This document shows, piece after piece, positions 16,953 through 25,544 of a stretch of 32,181 bases of DNA; positions within the stretch are counted from its first letter, which is position 1; every line of letters starts with the position of its first letter. The DNA lies in assembly GCA_021821365.1 (NCBI GenBank), contig JAKACN010000027.1, positions 1 through 32,181 of the forward strand, given 5' to 3'. Origin of the DNA: Pseudomonadota bacterium (GTDB taxonomy: Bacteria; Pseudomonadota; Gammaproteobacteria; Burkholderiales; Burkholderiaceae_D). The notes beneath the pieces are model-generated. The model was not told where the DNA came from. It saw only the letters and a program-made list of their open reading frames with translations, and did not search any database. The position numbers were made by a program, and so were the translations under genes.

Positions 16953-17960
16953 TCACTTGTAGCCCAACGCTGCCGCTTCCTTGTTGACGGCCTGGATCAG
17001 GTTCTTGCCGATGCGGCTTTCCATTTCCTTCTGCACCGGCAACAGCGCCTTGCGCCATTCCGCCTTCTCCTTGTCGGACAAAGTGTAGACCGTGGTCTTG
17101 CCGGACTTCTTGATGGCTTCCAGCGCCGCGTCGTTGTCGATCTGTGAAATCGAGTTGGCGTACTTGGTGGCGCCGCGCATCGCCTCTTCCAGTTGCGTGC
17201 GGATGTCGGCCGGCAGGCCGTCCCAGAACTTCTTGTTCACGATCACCGCATAACCGATGTAGCCGTGGTCCGATACCGTCAGGTGCTTCTGCACTTCATG
17301 CATCTTCTGCGTGTAGACATTGGACGGCGTGTTTTCGCCGCCATCGACCACGCCAGTCTGCATGGCCTGGTAGACCTCGGAGAAAGCCAGCATCTGCGGA
17401 TTGGCGCCGAGCGTGCGCATCTGCGCGTCGAGCACCTTGGACGACTGGATGCGCATCTTCAGGCCCTTGAAGTCGGCCGGCGCATGCATCGGGCGATTGG
17501 CGGTCATCACCTTGAAGCCGTTATCCCAGTATGCCAGTCCGGTGATGCCCTTGGACTCCAGTTTCTGAAACAGTTCCTTGCCGATCGGGCCTTCGGTCAC
17601 GCGATACAGTACCGCCTTGCTCGGGAAGATGTACGGCAGGTCGAATACCTCGAATTCCTTCGCGCCCAGCGGGCCGAACTTGGAGACCGACGGCGCCAGC
17701 ATCTGCACCGCGCCCAGCTGCAAGGCTTCCATCTCTTCCTTGTCCTTGTACAAGGTGCTGTTCGGATACACCTCGACCTTGACGCGGCCGTTGGTCAGCT
17801 TCTCGGCAAGTTCCTTGAAGCGCTCCGCGCCCTTGCCCTTCGGCGTATCGTTGGCCACCACGTGGCTGAATTTGATCACGATCGGCGCCTGCTGGGCCAC
17901 GGCACTGCCGGCCAGGGCGAACGTTGCCAGGGCAATCAAGGTAAAACGTGTTTTCTGCAT
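16953..17960 (-). CDS. dctP: TRAP transporter substrate-binding protein, DctP family
   Basis: 335 aa periplasmic protein with a Sec signal peptide (residues 1-22, ending GSAVAQQ). The mature part matches DctP/SBP family 7: VIKFSHVVANDTPKGKGAERFKEL, VEVYPNSTLYKDKEEMEALQLG, LPYIFPS, and FKGLKMRIQSSKVLDAQMRTLGANPQML with the carboxylate-binding Arg (KMRIQ). It should bind a dicarboxylate, plausibly itaconate or a C4/C5 acid given its neighbours. Start supported by AAGGAG. It is the end of the itaconate-type cluster, 43 bp after the lyase. The DctQ and DctM membrane partners that normally follow are absent here; the next gene is a methyltransferase. Confidence 0.92.
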   Translation of the reverse strand: MQKTRFTLIALATFALAGSAVAQQAPIVIKFSHVVANDTPKGKGAERFKELAEKLTNGRVKVEVYPNSTLYKDKEEMEALQLGAVQMLAPSVSKFGPLGAKEFEVFDLPYIFPSKAVLYRVTEGPIGKELFQKLESKGITGLAYWDNGFKVMTANRPMHAPADFKGLKMRIQSSKVLDAQMRTLGANPQMLAFSEVYQAMQTGVVDGGENTPSNVYTQKMHEVQKHLTVSDHGYIGYAVIVNKKFWDGLPADIRTQLEEAMRGATKYANSISQIDNDAALEAIKKSGKTTVYTLSDKEKAEWRKALLPVQKEMESRIGKNLIQAVNKEAAALGYK

Positions 17961-18003
17961 GTCGGTCTCCTTTGTTGTTGAAATGCTGCCACCAGAATGG
18001 CGT

Positions 18004-18846
18004 CTAATGCACAGCTCGCTCTGCTTCGCTCACGATCTCCTCGGCCTTTCGAATCACCGGAAGATCAACCATCTTTCCGTCCAGCGCGACGGCCGCGCCC
18101 TGCGCCGCCTCCGCCGCCTGCAGCACCCGGCGCGCCCAGGCGATGTCGTCCTCGTTCGGCATGAAATGCCGATTCACCGGCTCCACCTGCTTCGGATGGA
18201 TGCACAGCTTGCCGCCGAAGCCGAGCCGGCGCGCGCGCTGCGTATCGGCACGCAACTGCTCCGGATCGTCGATGGCGGTCGTGACGCCATCCACCGGCGA
18301 CTGGATGCCGGCCACGCGCGACACCAGCACCAGTTGCGAACGCACATACAGCAACTCATCCACGTCGCCATCGATGCCGGCGTCGAGCTGGAAATCGATC
18401 GAACCGAACATCAGGCGCTGCACGCCGGGCGCCGTTGCCAGCGCATGCGCATTCCACACGCCTTGCGCGGTTTCGATCAGCGGCAGCACCAGCGCCGCGC
18501 CCGCCGCCTGGATGCGGGCGACGTCAGCCGGATGCTCTGCTTTCGGCAGCACGATGCCCGCCACGCCGGGCAGTCCGCACAAGACCAGGTCGTCGGCGAA
18601 CCATGTGCTTCCGGCGCCGTTGATGCGCACGAAGACCGGATGATCGGGCGACACCCAGTCCGCCACCGCCGCGCGTGCCGCCTGCTTGCCGGCGGGCGGC
18701 ACGGCATCTTCCAGGTCGATGATCACCGCATGCGCGCCGGCGGCGCAGGCCTTGGCGAAGCGTTCGGGGCGGTCGCCGGGAACGAACAGATAGGAGCGCG
18801 CAACGTTCTCAACGTTCTCAACGTTCTTTTTCATGCGCATCCCCAT
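18004..18846 (-). CDS. ccl: CitE-like (S)-citramalyl-CoA lyase
   Basis: 280 aa member of the HpcH/HpaI aldolase-citrate lyase beta family. Hallmarks: RSYLFVPGDRPERFAKA around residue 17, VIIDLEDAVPP (metal-binding Asp and Glu), VRINGAGS with substrate Arg, LIETAQGVWNAHAL (second Glu ligand), MFGSIDFQLDAGID and CIHPKQVEPVN. Position in a cluster with a CaiB transferase and an itaconyl-CoA hydratase-like protein makes (S)-citramalyl-CoA cleavage to acetyl-CoA and pyruvate the best call; malyl-CoA activity is an alternative. The first ATG overlaps the upstream stop as TGATG. A 9-bp repeat at 18801-18827 encodes ENV tripeptides in the N-terminus, so alternative starts (MRMKK, MKKN) near it remain possible. 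Confidence 0.85.
   Translation of the reverse strand: MGMRMKKNVENVENVARSYLFVPGDRPERFAKACAAGAHAVIIDLEDAVPPAGKQAARAAVADWVSPDHPVFVRINGAGSTWFADDLVLCGLPGVAGIVLPKAEHPADVARIQAAGAALVLPLIETAQGVWNAHALATAPGVQRLMFGSIDFQLDAGIDGDVDELLYVRSQLVLVSRVAGIQSPVDGVTTAIDDPEQLRADTQRARRLGFGGKLCIHPKQVEPVNRHFMPNEDDIAWARRVLQAAEAAQGAAVALDGKMVDLPVIRKAEEIVSEAERAVH
18801..18827. repeat. Three tandem copies of CAACGTTCT
   Basis: CAACGTTCT occurs three times in a row within the first codons of the lyase gene and encodes NVENVENV. The period is nine bases, so copy-number change adds or removes three residues without shifting frame. Confidence 0.85.
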
Positions 18847-20201
18847 CAGGCGAAGAATCGGCCGACCGTGCCGGCCTGCTCAAGATTCCAGATCCGCGCG
18901 AAGGCTGAGCGCATCTCTTCCGCCGTGGCCGCCTGACTGAATTCCGCCAGGCGCAAGGCCTTCTGCTCCAGCTCGTCGCGGCTCAGGGTATTGCCGGGAT
19001 CGCCCTTCGGTTCGTCCACGCGGCCGCGCAGCACGCGTCCGTCGGCCGTCTCCACCGTCACCTTGCCGATCCAGCGCGCCGGGTAGGCAGTGTCCACTTC
19101 GCTGTCGAGTTCCATGTGCACCTTGCCGCGGAACTCCGCGATGCGCGCATCGTTGTAGGCCTCCTCGAATTCCTTCAGACCGGCGCGCTGGAAATGCGCG
19201 ATCAGGCCGAGCACCGTGCCCATCGAGAACTTGGCCTGGTGCACCGTCTGCGGATTCACCACCGGCCCAAGCACGTCGATCGCGCCCTGGTGCACGTGCG
19301 CGGTGACGCGCGCGATCTGCTGCGGCGCCAGCTTGTGCTCCAGCACCACCTGCAGCAGCGCATCGGCAGCCGGGTGCGTGTGACGGCAGGACGCATGGAA
19401 CTTGAAGGACGTCTCCGCCAGTGCCCAGCGTTCGCCGAGCCGGTCGGTCAGGCGTGCCGGGTCGGCATCGCTCGACATGCCGGCCGCCATGCCCTGCTTG
19501 CCTTCAAGGATGTGCTTCGCGCCGCTGAAACCATCCTTCGCCAGATAAGCGGCCATCAATCCGGCGGCGGCGGCGTGCGCCGTGTGCAGCTGCTTGGAGT
19601 CGGCGGCGTCGCGCAGGAATTCCCACAGTCCGGCCGCTTGCGTGCCGGCGGAGCCGATAGCATCGTGCATTTGCTCGGGCGTCAGTTGCAGCAGGCGGCC
19701 GACGGCGGCAGCCGCCGCCACCGTGCCCGCCGTGCCGGTGGTATGGAAGATGCGGTAGTGCGAGCGGCCGAGAAATTCGCCGACGCGGATGCCGACTTCA
19801 TAGCCCGCCACCGACGCAGCGAGCAATTCGCGGCCGGAGCAGCCGAGCGCCTGCGCGACCGCGAGCACCGGCGAAAACACCACGGTCGCCGGATGGAACA
19901 CGGAGCCGTTGTGCACATCGTCCTGCTCGACGACATGCGATGCGGCGGCGTTGACCATGGCTGCGAACAGGGGCGTGGTGCGGCGGCGCGAGATTAATAC
20001 TTCCGAGTCGCCGTTGCCGGGCCCCATCTGCATCGCGAAACGCTCGATGGTTTGCACCGGGCGCGCGCCCTTGCCGGCCAGCGCGGAACCGAACCAGTCG
20101 AGGAACAGATCTTCCGCGCGGCGCACCACGGGTGCGGGAATGTCTTCAAAACGCAGGTTGGCGGCAAAGGCGGCCAGTGTCTTGCTGGGGTGATTGCTCA
20201 T
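18846..20201 (-). CDS. MmgE/PrpD-family protein
   Basis: 451 aa. The MmgE/PrpD family includes 2-methylcitrate dehydratase and cis-aconitate decarboxylase (Irg1/CAD). Family features are present: VVEQDDVHNGSVFHPATVV (paired Asp and His), YRIFHTTGTAGTVAAAAAV with the conserved His, ADSKQLHTAHAAAAG with the conserved Lys, and FKFHASCRHTHPAADAL. These residues are shared by both enzyme types, so sequence does not decide between them. In the P. aeruginosa itaconate cluster an equivalent gene (PA0881) lies at the same place. The frame is open upstream, but MSNHPSKTLAAFAANLRF at 20201 matches family N-termini. It overlaps the lyase gene. Confidence 0.87.
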   Translation of the reverse strand: MSNHPSKTLAAFAANLRFEDIPAPVVRRAEDLFLDWFGSALAGKGARPVQTIERFAMQMGPGNGDSEVLISRRRTTPLFAAMVNAAASHVVEQDDVHNGSVFHPATVVFSPVLAVAQALGCSGRELLAASVAGYEVGIRVGEFLGRSHYRIFHTTGTAGTVAAAAAVGRLLQLTPEQMHDAIGSAGTQAAGLWEFLRDAADSKQLHTAHAAAAGLMAAYLAKDGFSGAKHILEGKQGMAAGMSSDADPARLTDRLGERWALAETSFKFHASCRHTHPAADALLQVVLEHKLAPQQIARVTAHVHQGAIDVLGPVVNPQTVHQAKFSMGTVLGLIAHFQRAGLKEFEEAYNDARIAEFRGKVHMELDSEVDTAYPARWIGKVTVETADGRVLRGRVDEPKGDPGNTLSRDELEQKALRLAEFSQAATAEEMRSAFARIWNLEQAGTVGRFFA

Positions 20202-20227
20202 GCTTGTTCTTTCCGAATTCAGATTGC

Positions 20228-21406
20228 TCAAATCGCTTTCTCTTCCCGCAGGGCCGCAATGGCCGCAGCGTCGTAGCCGAGTTCGGCCAGGATCGCTCCG
20301 GTGTGCTGGCCGAGCGCCGGCACCGGGTCCATGCGCGGCTCGTAGGTATCGGGCACGCCGGGCGGCAGCAGCGCCGGTATCTTGCCGGCAGGCGTATCCA
20401 CGTCCACCCAGCGTTCGCGCGCCTTCAATTGCGGGTGTTGCCACAGGTCGTGCATGTCGTTCATGTGGGCGTTGGCGATCAGTGCCGCATCCAGCCGTTC
20501 GATCACCTGTTCCACGGTCAGCGTCGAGAATACGTCGACGATGATCGCGCGCAGTTCGGCGCGCGCGGCGCTGCGGGCGGAATTGTTGAAGAAGCGCGGA
20601 TCGGTGGCGAGCGCGGGCTGCTGCAAAACCTTGTCGCAGAACAGCAGCCACTCACGTTCGTTCTGCAGGCCGAGCATCACGGTCTTGCCGTCGCCGGCGG
20701 GGAACGGACCGTAGGGATAGATCGTGGCGTGCGAAGCGCCCGCGCGCGGCGGAGGCGGGGCGTCGTCGAAGGCGTAGTACAGCGGATAGCTCATCCATTC
20801 CGCCATGCCTTCGAGCATGGAGACATCGATATGGCTGCCGCGCCCGGTCTTGCCGCGCTGGATCAGTGCGGCGAGCACATTGGTGTAGGCGTACATGCCG
20901 GCGGCAATGTCCGCGATGGAGCAGCCCGCCTTGGCCGGTTCGTCCGGCGTGCCGGTGATGGAGAGGAAACCGGACTCGCTCTGGATCAGCAGGTCGTAGG
21001 CTTTCTTGTCGCGGTAGGGGCCGTCGTTGCCATAGCCGGAAATGTCGCACACGATCAGGCGCGGATATTTTTCCTGCAGCGCTTCGTAGGACAGGCCGAG
21101 ACGCTCCGCGGCGCCGGGCGCGAGGTTCTGCACCAGCACATCGGCGCCGGCCAGCAGCTTGTGCAGGACGCGATCGGCTTCTTCATGCTTGACGTCGAGC
21201 GTCAGGCTTTCCTTCGAACGGTTGGTCCAGACGAAATGCGAGGCAAGGCCGTGCACGCGCGTATCGTAGGCGCGCGCGAAGTCGCCCACGCCGGGCCGCT
21301 CGACCTTGATCACGCGGGCGCCGAGATCGGCCAGCTGGCGCGTGCAGAACGGCGCGGCGATCGCGTGTTCCAGGGTGATGACGGTGATTCCGTCGAGAGG
21401 ACGCAT
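20228..21406 (-). CDS. ict: CaiB/BaiF-type CoA transferase, probable itaconate CoA transferase
   Basis: 392 aa class III CoA transferase that moves CoA, in this pathway from succinyl-CoA to itaconate. Visible motifs: LDGITVITLEHAIAAPFCTRQLADLGARVIKVERPG at the N-terminus, FVWTNRSKESLTLDVK around 65-80, CDISGYGNDGPYRDKKAYDLLIQSESG with the catalytic Asp in YDLLIQ, and GSHIDVSMLEGMAEWM. The ATG at 21406 was preferred over an upstream one because AGGAGA lies eight bases before it. It starts the second block of the cluster after a 180-bp gap that holds a palindromic repeat, and ends 26 bp before the MmgE/PrpD gene. Substrate assignment rests on neighbours. Confidence 0.85.
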   Translation of the reverse strand: MRPLDGITVITLEHAIAAPFCTRQLADLGARVIKVERPGVGDFARAYDTRVHGLASHFVWTNRSKESLTLDVKHEEADRVLHKLLAGADVLVQNLAPGAAERLGLSYEALQEKYPRLIVCDISGYGNDGPYRDKKAYDLLIQSESGFLSITGTPDEPAKAGCSIADIAAGMYAYTNVLAALIQRGKTGRGSHIDVSMLEGMAEWMSYPLYYAFDDAPPPPRAGASHATIYPYGPFPAGDGKTVMLGLQNEREWLLFCDKVLQQPALATDPRFFNNSARSAARAELRAIIVDVFSTLTVEQVIERLDAALIANAHMNDMHDLWQHPQLKARERWVDVDTPAGKIPALLPPGVPDTYEPRMDPVPALGQHTGAILAELGYDAAAIAALREEKAI

Positions 21407-21443
21407 TCTTTTCTCCTGCCATTCCTGTGTCATTCGAACTGCT

Positions 21444-21556
21444 CCTTCCCCCTTGCAGGGGGAGGGTTGGGATGGGGGTAGCGTGGCGACGCTATCGTAT
21501 TCGATGGTTCAAACACTCTACCCCCACCCTGCCCCTCCCCCTGCAAGGGGGAGGGA
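21444..21556. repeat. Palindromic REP-like element with C/G-run arms
   Basis: Two ~39-bp arms (about 21444-21482 and 21518-21556) are inverted copies with roughly 34 of 39 matching bases. Each carries CCCCCTTGCAGGGGG-like or CCCCCTGCAAGGGGG cores, which are themselves short palindromes. The loop is about 35 bp. It fills the only sizeable gap of the itaconate-type operon and could stabilise or attenuate the message, as extragenic palindromes often do. Confidence 0.8.
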
Positions 21557-21586
21557 ATTAAAAAGATATTTTTTGCCGAATCCGCG

Positions 21587-22747
21587 CTAAAACGATCGCG
21601 GCAATCCAAGCACATGCTCTGCCACGTACGACAAAATCAGATTGGTCGAGATCGGCGCAACCTGGTACAGGCGGGTTTCGCGGAACTTGCGCTCAACGTC
21701 GTATTCGCAGGCGAAGCCGAAGCCGCCGTGGAATTGCAGGCAGGCGTTGGCCGCTTCCCACGACGCGTCGGCGGCCAGCATCTTGGCCATGTTCGCCTCG
21801 GCGCCGCAGGCCTTGTGCGCGTCGAACAGCTGGCAGGCCTTGTAGCGCATCAGGCTGGCCGCTTCCACGTTCACATAGGCTTTCGCGATGGGGAACTGCA
21901 CGCCCTGGTTCTGGCCGATCGGACGGCCGAACACCATGCGCTCGTTCACGTATTTCGTGACCTTGTCGATGAACCAGTAGCCGTCGCCGATGCACTCGGC
22001 GGCGATCAGCGTGCGCTCGGCATTGAGGCCGTCGAGGATGTACTTGAAGCCCTTGCCCTCCTCGCCAATCAGATTCTCCGCCGGGATCTCGAGGTTCTCG
22101 AAGAACAGCTCGTTGGTCTCGTGGTTCACCATGTTGAGGATGGGCTGCACCGACATGCCCTTGCCGATCGCTTCATGCAAGTCGACGATGAAGATCGACA
22201 TGCCTTCCGATTTCTTCTTCACGTCCGCTAGCGGCGTGGTGCGCGCCAGCAGGATCATCAGGTCGGAGTGCTGCACGCGCGAGATCCATACCTTCTGGCC
22301 GTTGACCACGTAACGGTCGCCCTTCTTCACGGCGACGGTCTTGATCTTCGTGGTGTCGGTGCCGGTGGTCGGCTCGGTGACGGCCATCGACTGCAGGCGC
22401 AGCTCGCCGCTGGCGATCTTCGGCAGGTAGGCGCGCTTCTGCGCTTCCGAGCCGTGGCGCAGCAGCGTGCCCATGTTGTACATCTGGCCGTGGCAGGCGC
22501 CGGAGTTGCCACCCGCGCGGTTGATCTCTTCCATGATGACGGAGGCTTCCGTCAGGCCGAGGCCGGAGCCGCCGTATTCCTGCGGGATCAGCGCGGCCAG
22601 CCAGCCGGCCCTGGTGAGCGCGTTGACGAACTCCTCGGGATAGCCGCGCGCTTCGTCGATCTTGCGGAAATATTCGGCCGGGAATTGCGCGCACAAATCG
22701 CGGATCGCGTCGCGCACATCCTGGTACTGGTCGGTGGCTTGCAACAT
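21587..22747 (-). CDS. Acyl-CoA dehydrogenase
   Basis: 386 aa FAD enzyme. Features: YGGSGLGLTEASVIMEEINRAGGNSGACHGQMYN, then LQSMAVTEPTTGTDTTKIKTVAVKKGDRYVVNGQKVWIS (the usual middle beta domain with flavin contacts), AERTLIAAECIGDGYWFIDKV, and ANACLQFHGGFGFACEYDVERKFRETRLYQVAPISTNLI at the C-terminus. The catalytic base, normally a Glu near the C-terminal helix, cannot be placed with certainty. Start supported by AAGGAAG. The same type of gene (PA0879) lies beside ich in P. aeruginosa. It is not one of the three enzymes shown to degrade itaconate, so it may handle a related branched acid. Confidence 0.9.
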   Translation of the reverse strand: MLQATDQYQDVRDAIRDLCAQFPAEYFRKIDEARGYPEEFVNALTRAGWLAALIPQEYGGSGLGLTEASVIMEEINRAGGNSGACHGQMYNMGTLLRHGSEAQKRAYLPKIASGELRLQSMAVTEPTTGTDTTKIKTVAVKKGDRYVVNGQKVWISRVQHSDLMILLARTTPLADVKKKSEGMSIFIVDLHEAIGKGMSVQPILNMVNHETNELFFENLEIPAENLIGEEGKGFKYILDGLNAERTLIAAECIGDGYWFIDKVTKYVNERMVFGRPIGQNQGVQFPIAKAYVNVEAASLMRYKACQLFDAHKACGAEANMAKMLAADASWEAANACLQFHGGFGFACEYDVERKFRETRLYQVAPISTNLILSYVAEHVLGLPRSF

Positions 22748-22769
22748 CTGTTTCTTCCTTTTTTTGATT

Positions 22770-23618
22770 TCAGGCGAGCGTCGCGCTCGCTTCCATGGTC
22801 AGCGCCCCGCGCTCGTCCTTCGCCCACAACGCGACTGCCTTGCCGTCGCCTTCGACCTTGCCGCACACGAAGAACGGCGCAATATCAAACAGCGGCTTGA
22901 TCGCGCGGAAGGAAAACTTCATGACCACGGCATCCGGCAGGTTCCTGCGCAGCAGGTCCAGCAACAGGGTCGCGATCAGCGGACCATGCACGACGAGGCC
23001 GGGATAGCCTTCGACCCCGGTGACATAACGGCGGTCGTAATGGATGCGATGCCCGTTGAAGGTCAGCGCGGAATAGCGGAACAGCAGCACGTCGTCGGGC
23101 CGGATCTCGCGCATCCAGTCATGGTCGCCGCGCGCGGCCACCGGCTTCGGCGCCGGGTCGTCCGGCTTCGGATTGTCGCGGTAGACGATGTCATGTTCCT
23201 CCGTCAGCGCGACGCCGTCCGCGTTGCTCACCTCATGCCGGACCAGCACGAAGACCAGCGGGCCGCTACGGCCTTCCTTGTAGCTGACGTCGACGATGCG
23301 CGACTCGCGGGTGATCGCCTCGCCCACCCGCAGCTGATGATGGAACTGCAGGCGTCCGCCGGCCCACATGCGGCGCGGCAGCGGCACCGGCGGCAGGAAG
23401 CCGCCGCGCGCCGCATGGCCATCCGGGCCGAGCTCCGACTGCCGGTGCACGGGTAGGAAAAACAGCCAGTGCCATAGCGGCGGCAGGATGTCGCCCTTGC
23501 GCGGCGGCGCGTCCGGCCGATCGAGTGTCGCCGACAAGGCGGCAATGGGAGTGCGCGTCACCTCGTCCTCACAGGTCTCGGTGCGGCCAAGCCACTCGCG
23601 CAGATAAGGCATGTCCAT
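22770..23618 (-). CDS. ich: Itaconyl-CoA hydratase-like MaoC-family protein
   Basis: 282 aa double hot-dog hydratase of the mesaconyl-C4-CoA/itaconyl-CoA hydratase group. The N-terminal FAS1-like dehydratase half has PPLWHWLFFLP and GGFLPPVPLPRRMWAGGRLQFH. The C-terminal half carries the R-hydratase motif YSALTFNGHRIHYDRRYVTGVEGYPGLVVHGPL (catalytic Asp/His types in N-H-x-x-H-x-D). It would hydrate itaconyl-CoA to (S)-citramalyl-CoA. It is the first gene of the cluster and lies 22 bp before the acyl-CoA dehydrogenase. The start at 23618 has only a weak ribosome-binding site, and a second ATG two codons on is possible. Assignment between itaconyl- and mesaconyl-CoA depends on context. Confidence 0.85.
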   Translation of the reverse strand: MDMPYLREWLGRTETCEDEVTRTPIAALSATLDRPDAPPRKGDILPPLWHWLFFLPVHRQSELGPDGHAARGGFLPPVPLPRRMWAGGRLQFHHQLRVGEAITRESRIVDVSYKEGRSGPLVFVLVRHEVSNADGVALTEEHDIVYRDNPKPDDPAPKPVAARGDHDWMREIRPDDVLLFRYSALTFNGHRIHYDRRYVTGVEGYPGLVVHGPLIATLLLDLLRRNLPDAVVMKFSFRAIKPLFDIAPFFVCGKVEGDGKAVALWAKDERGALTMEASATLA

Positions 23619-23924
23619 ATTGTCAATTGCTCACGGTTGGGAGGCGGCGCAAGGACCGCCGGAATAGGGGAAAGACAAGCGCCAAGTGTGCGCGATGTGC
23701 CGGAATGACACAATTTGGAAATCCGAAAGGGCCACTTCGGCTGCGTTGAAGGCCGGGGCCTGAATATATTCCGCAGTCTTGCCAGCTTTGCATTTAACGC
23801 AATATTTACTTGTGGCAAGATGTCGCCTGATCCCACCTTCTTCCCGCCATGATGCCAATGCCGACCATTCCAGCCGTGCCCGCATTGGCCCCGGCACGCC
23901 TGGCACATTGAGAGGGCCGCTGCC
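23619..23924. promoter_or_regulatory. Divergent control region of the ich cluster and the kinase operon
   Basis: No gene seen. An inverted repeat TGTG-N9-CACA lies at 23696-23712 about 80-95 bp upstream of ich; the inner bases also fit the T-N11-A pattern that LysR regulators prefer. No LysR gene lies next to the cluster here. Convincing -35/-10 boxes could not be placed. Confidence 0.35.
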
Positions 23925-25544
23925 ATGCCTTTCCGACACTCTGTGCAGGATGTCATCGGCGCCTCGCTGGTCGTGGCCTTGTCCACCGCCGCGGTCATCT
24001 ACGGATTGAATGGCTGGTCCAGCCAGAGCGCGCAGGCGGAACTCATGTTGTCCAGGCTGCAGGACAGGTTGCACAGGCTGGAGGCGCTTGAGTGGAAGAC
24101 CGTCGCCACGCGCATCATCGACGAGGACACCAGTGCGGAATTCGCCATCGTCAAGAGCGATACGAACGAAACGATGGACACCATCCAGGCCATCGTCGGC
24201 CAGGACCTTTCCTCCGGCTTCGTCCGGAACTACCGGGATTACCTCGGTGCCGTCGACCAGGAATTTTCGCTCATCAGCGCCGGCAGGATCGACGACGCGA
24301 TCCGGTTTGACAACGAGACGGTCGATCCATCGTTCGATCGTCTCGATGGCGAGATCTCCCGATTGCAGAAAGTGAAGGCGGGCGAGGCGCGGCGCATCGG
24401 CCTGCTGGCGAACCTGGGCGTGGCCCTGTCAATGCTGCTCGCGGCGGCGTCCATCTCCTACCTGTTCTTCCGCTTCCATGCGTCTCTGAGCAGGCAGGCG
24501 CGGGCACTGCAGGATGCCCTGACGAATCTGCAGCGCGCGCAGCATTACCTCGTGCAATCCGAAAAACTGTCCGCGCTCGGGCAACTCGCTGCCGGCGTGG
24601 CGCATGAAGTGAATACGCCACTGGGCGCCATCCAGGCCGCCGCCGGCAACAGTGCCAGGTCGCTCGATGCCATGCTGGAAGGCTTGCCCAGGTTGTGCCG
24701 CTCGCTCGACGCAACGGCGCAGGCGTCCTTCTTCGCGCTGCTCGCCATTCGGCCGGCCAGGGAGCTGATCACGGCCAGCGAGCGCCGCCCTGCCCTGCGT
24801 GCGCTGGAACAAGAACTGGAAGCCGCCGGCATCGACCATGCTCGGCGGCTGGCCGACCTGCTGCTCGACATCGGCATCCGGGAGGATCTGACCCCGGCAC
24901 TGCCCTTGCTGCGGCATCCCGGCCGGGAATGGCTGCTGGCGCTCGCCTGCGACATGCGCCGCGTGCAGGGCAACAACGATACCGTGATCGCCGCCGTGAA
25001 TCGCGCGTCGAAAGTGGTCGCCGCACTGAAGAATTATGTGCACGTCGACCATGCCGCCGATACGACGCTGGTCGATCTCCATGAAAGCCTGGAGACGGTG
25101 GTGGCGCTGTACAAGAACCAGATCTGTCACGGCATCGAACTGGAGCGCGCGTTCGATCCGGTTCCGCCTGTCGCAGCCCATGCCGACGAGCTGATCCAGG
25201 TATGGACCAATCTCATCCAGAACGCCATGCAGGCAATGAACGGCCAGGGCACGCTGCGCCTTGCCACGGCGCGGCGCGATGGCGAAGTCGCGGTGAGTGT
25301 CACGGACTCGGGGCCGGGCATCGCCGCCGACGTGCAGCGGAAAATCTTCGAACCCTTCTTCACGACCAAGCGGCGCGGCGAAGGAAGCGGTCTCGGGCTG
25401 CACATCTGCAACCAGATCGTCGGCAAGCATGAGGGAAGAATGCAGGTTTCCAGCGAGCCGGGCCGCACCACCTTCACAGTCTGGCTGCCGGCGGCGACGC
25501 CCGACCAGGCATCGCAACCGGCGAACCTGGGAGCCGTGTCATGA
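23925..25544 (+). CDS. Membrane sensor histidine kinase
   Basis: 539 aa. Membrane helices at about 10-29 and 160-183 bracket a small mostly helical sensor domain (residues 35-155, rich in D/E/R, like a four-helix bundle of chemoreceptor type). Then come a coiled coil and HisKA with the phosphoacceptor His227 in AAGVAHEVNTPLGAI. An insertion of over 100 residues (about 245-345, PRLCRSLDATAQASFFALLA...) separates this from the rest of the dimerisation region. HATPase follows with LIQNAMQAM, DSGPGI, GEGSGLGLHI. The stop overlaps the start of the response regulator gene (ATGA), so the two form one two-component pair. Ligand unknown. Confidence 0.92.
   Translation: MPFRHSVQDVIGASLVVALSTAAVIYGLNGWSSQSAQAELMLSRLQDRLHRLEALEWKTVATRIIDEDTSAEFAIVKSDTNETMDTIQAIVGQDLSSGFVRNYRDYLGAVDQEFSLISAGRIDDAIRFDNETVDPSFDRLDGEISRLQKVKAGEARRIGLLANLGVALSMLLAAASISYLFFRFHASLSRQARALQDALTNLQRAQHYLVQSEKLSALGQLAAGVAHEVNTPLGAIQAAAGNSARSLDAMLEGLPRLCRSLDATAQASFFALLAIRPARELITASERRPALRALEQELEAAGIDHARRLADLLLDIGIREDLTPALPLLRHPGREWLLALACDMRRVQGNNDTVIAAVNRASKVVAALKNYVHVDHAADTTLVDLHESLETVVALYKNQICHGIELERAFDPVPPVAAHADELIQVWTNLIQNAMQAMNGQGTLRLATARRDGEVAVSVTDSGPGIAADVQRKIFEPFFTTKRRGEGSGLGLHICNQIVGKHEGRMQVSSEPGRTTFTVWLPAATPDQASQPANLGAVS

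Noticed and set aside
18801-18827. Phase-variation switch at the CAACGTTCT repeat
   Set aside because: The period is nine bases, so gain or loss keeps the reading frame and cannot turn the lyase on or off.
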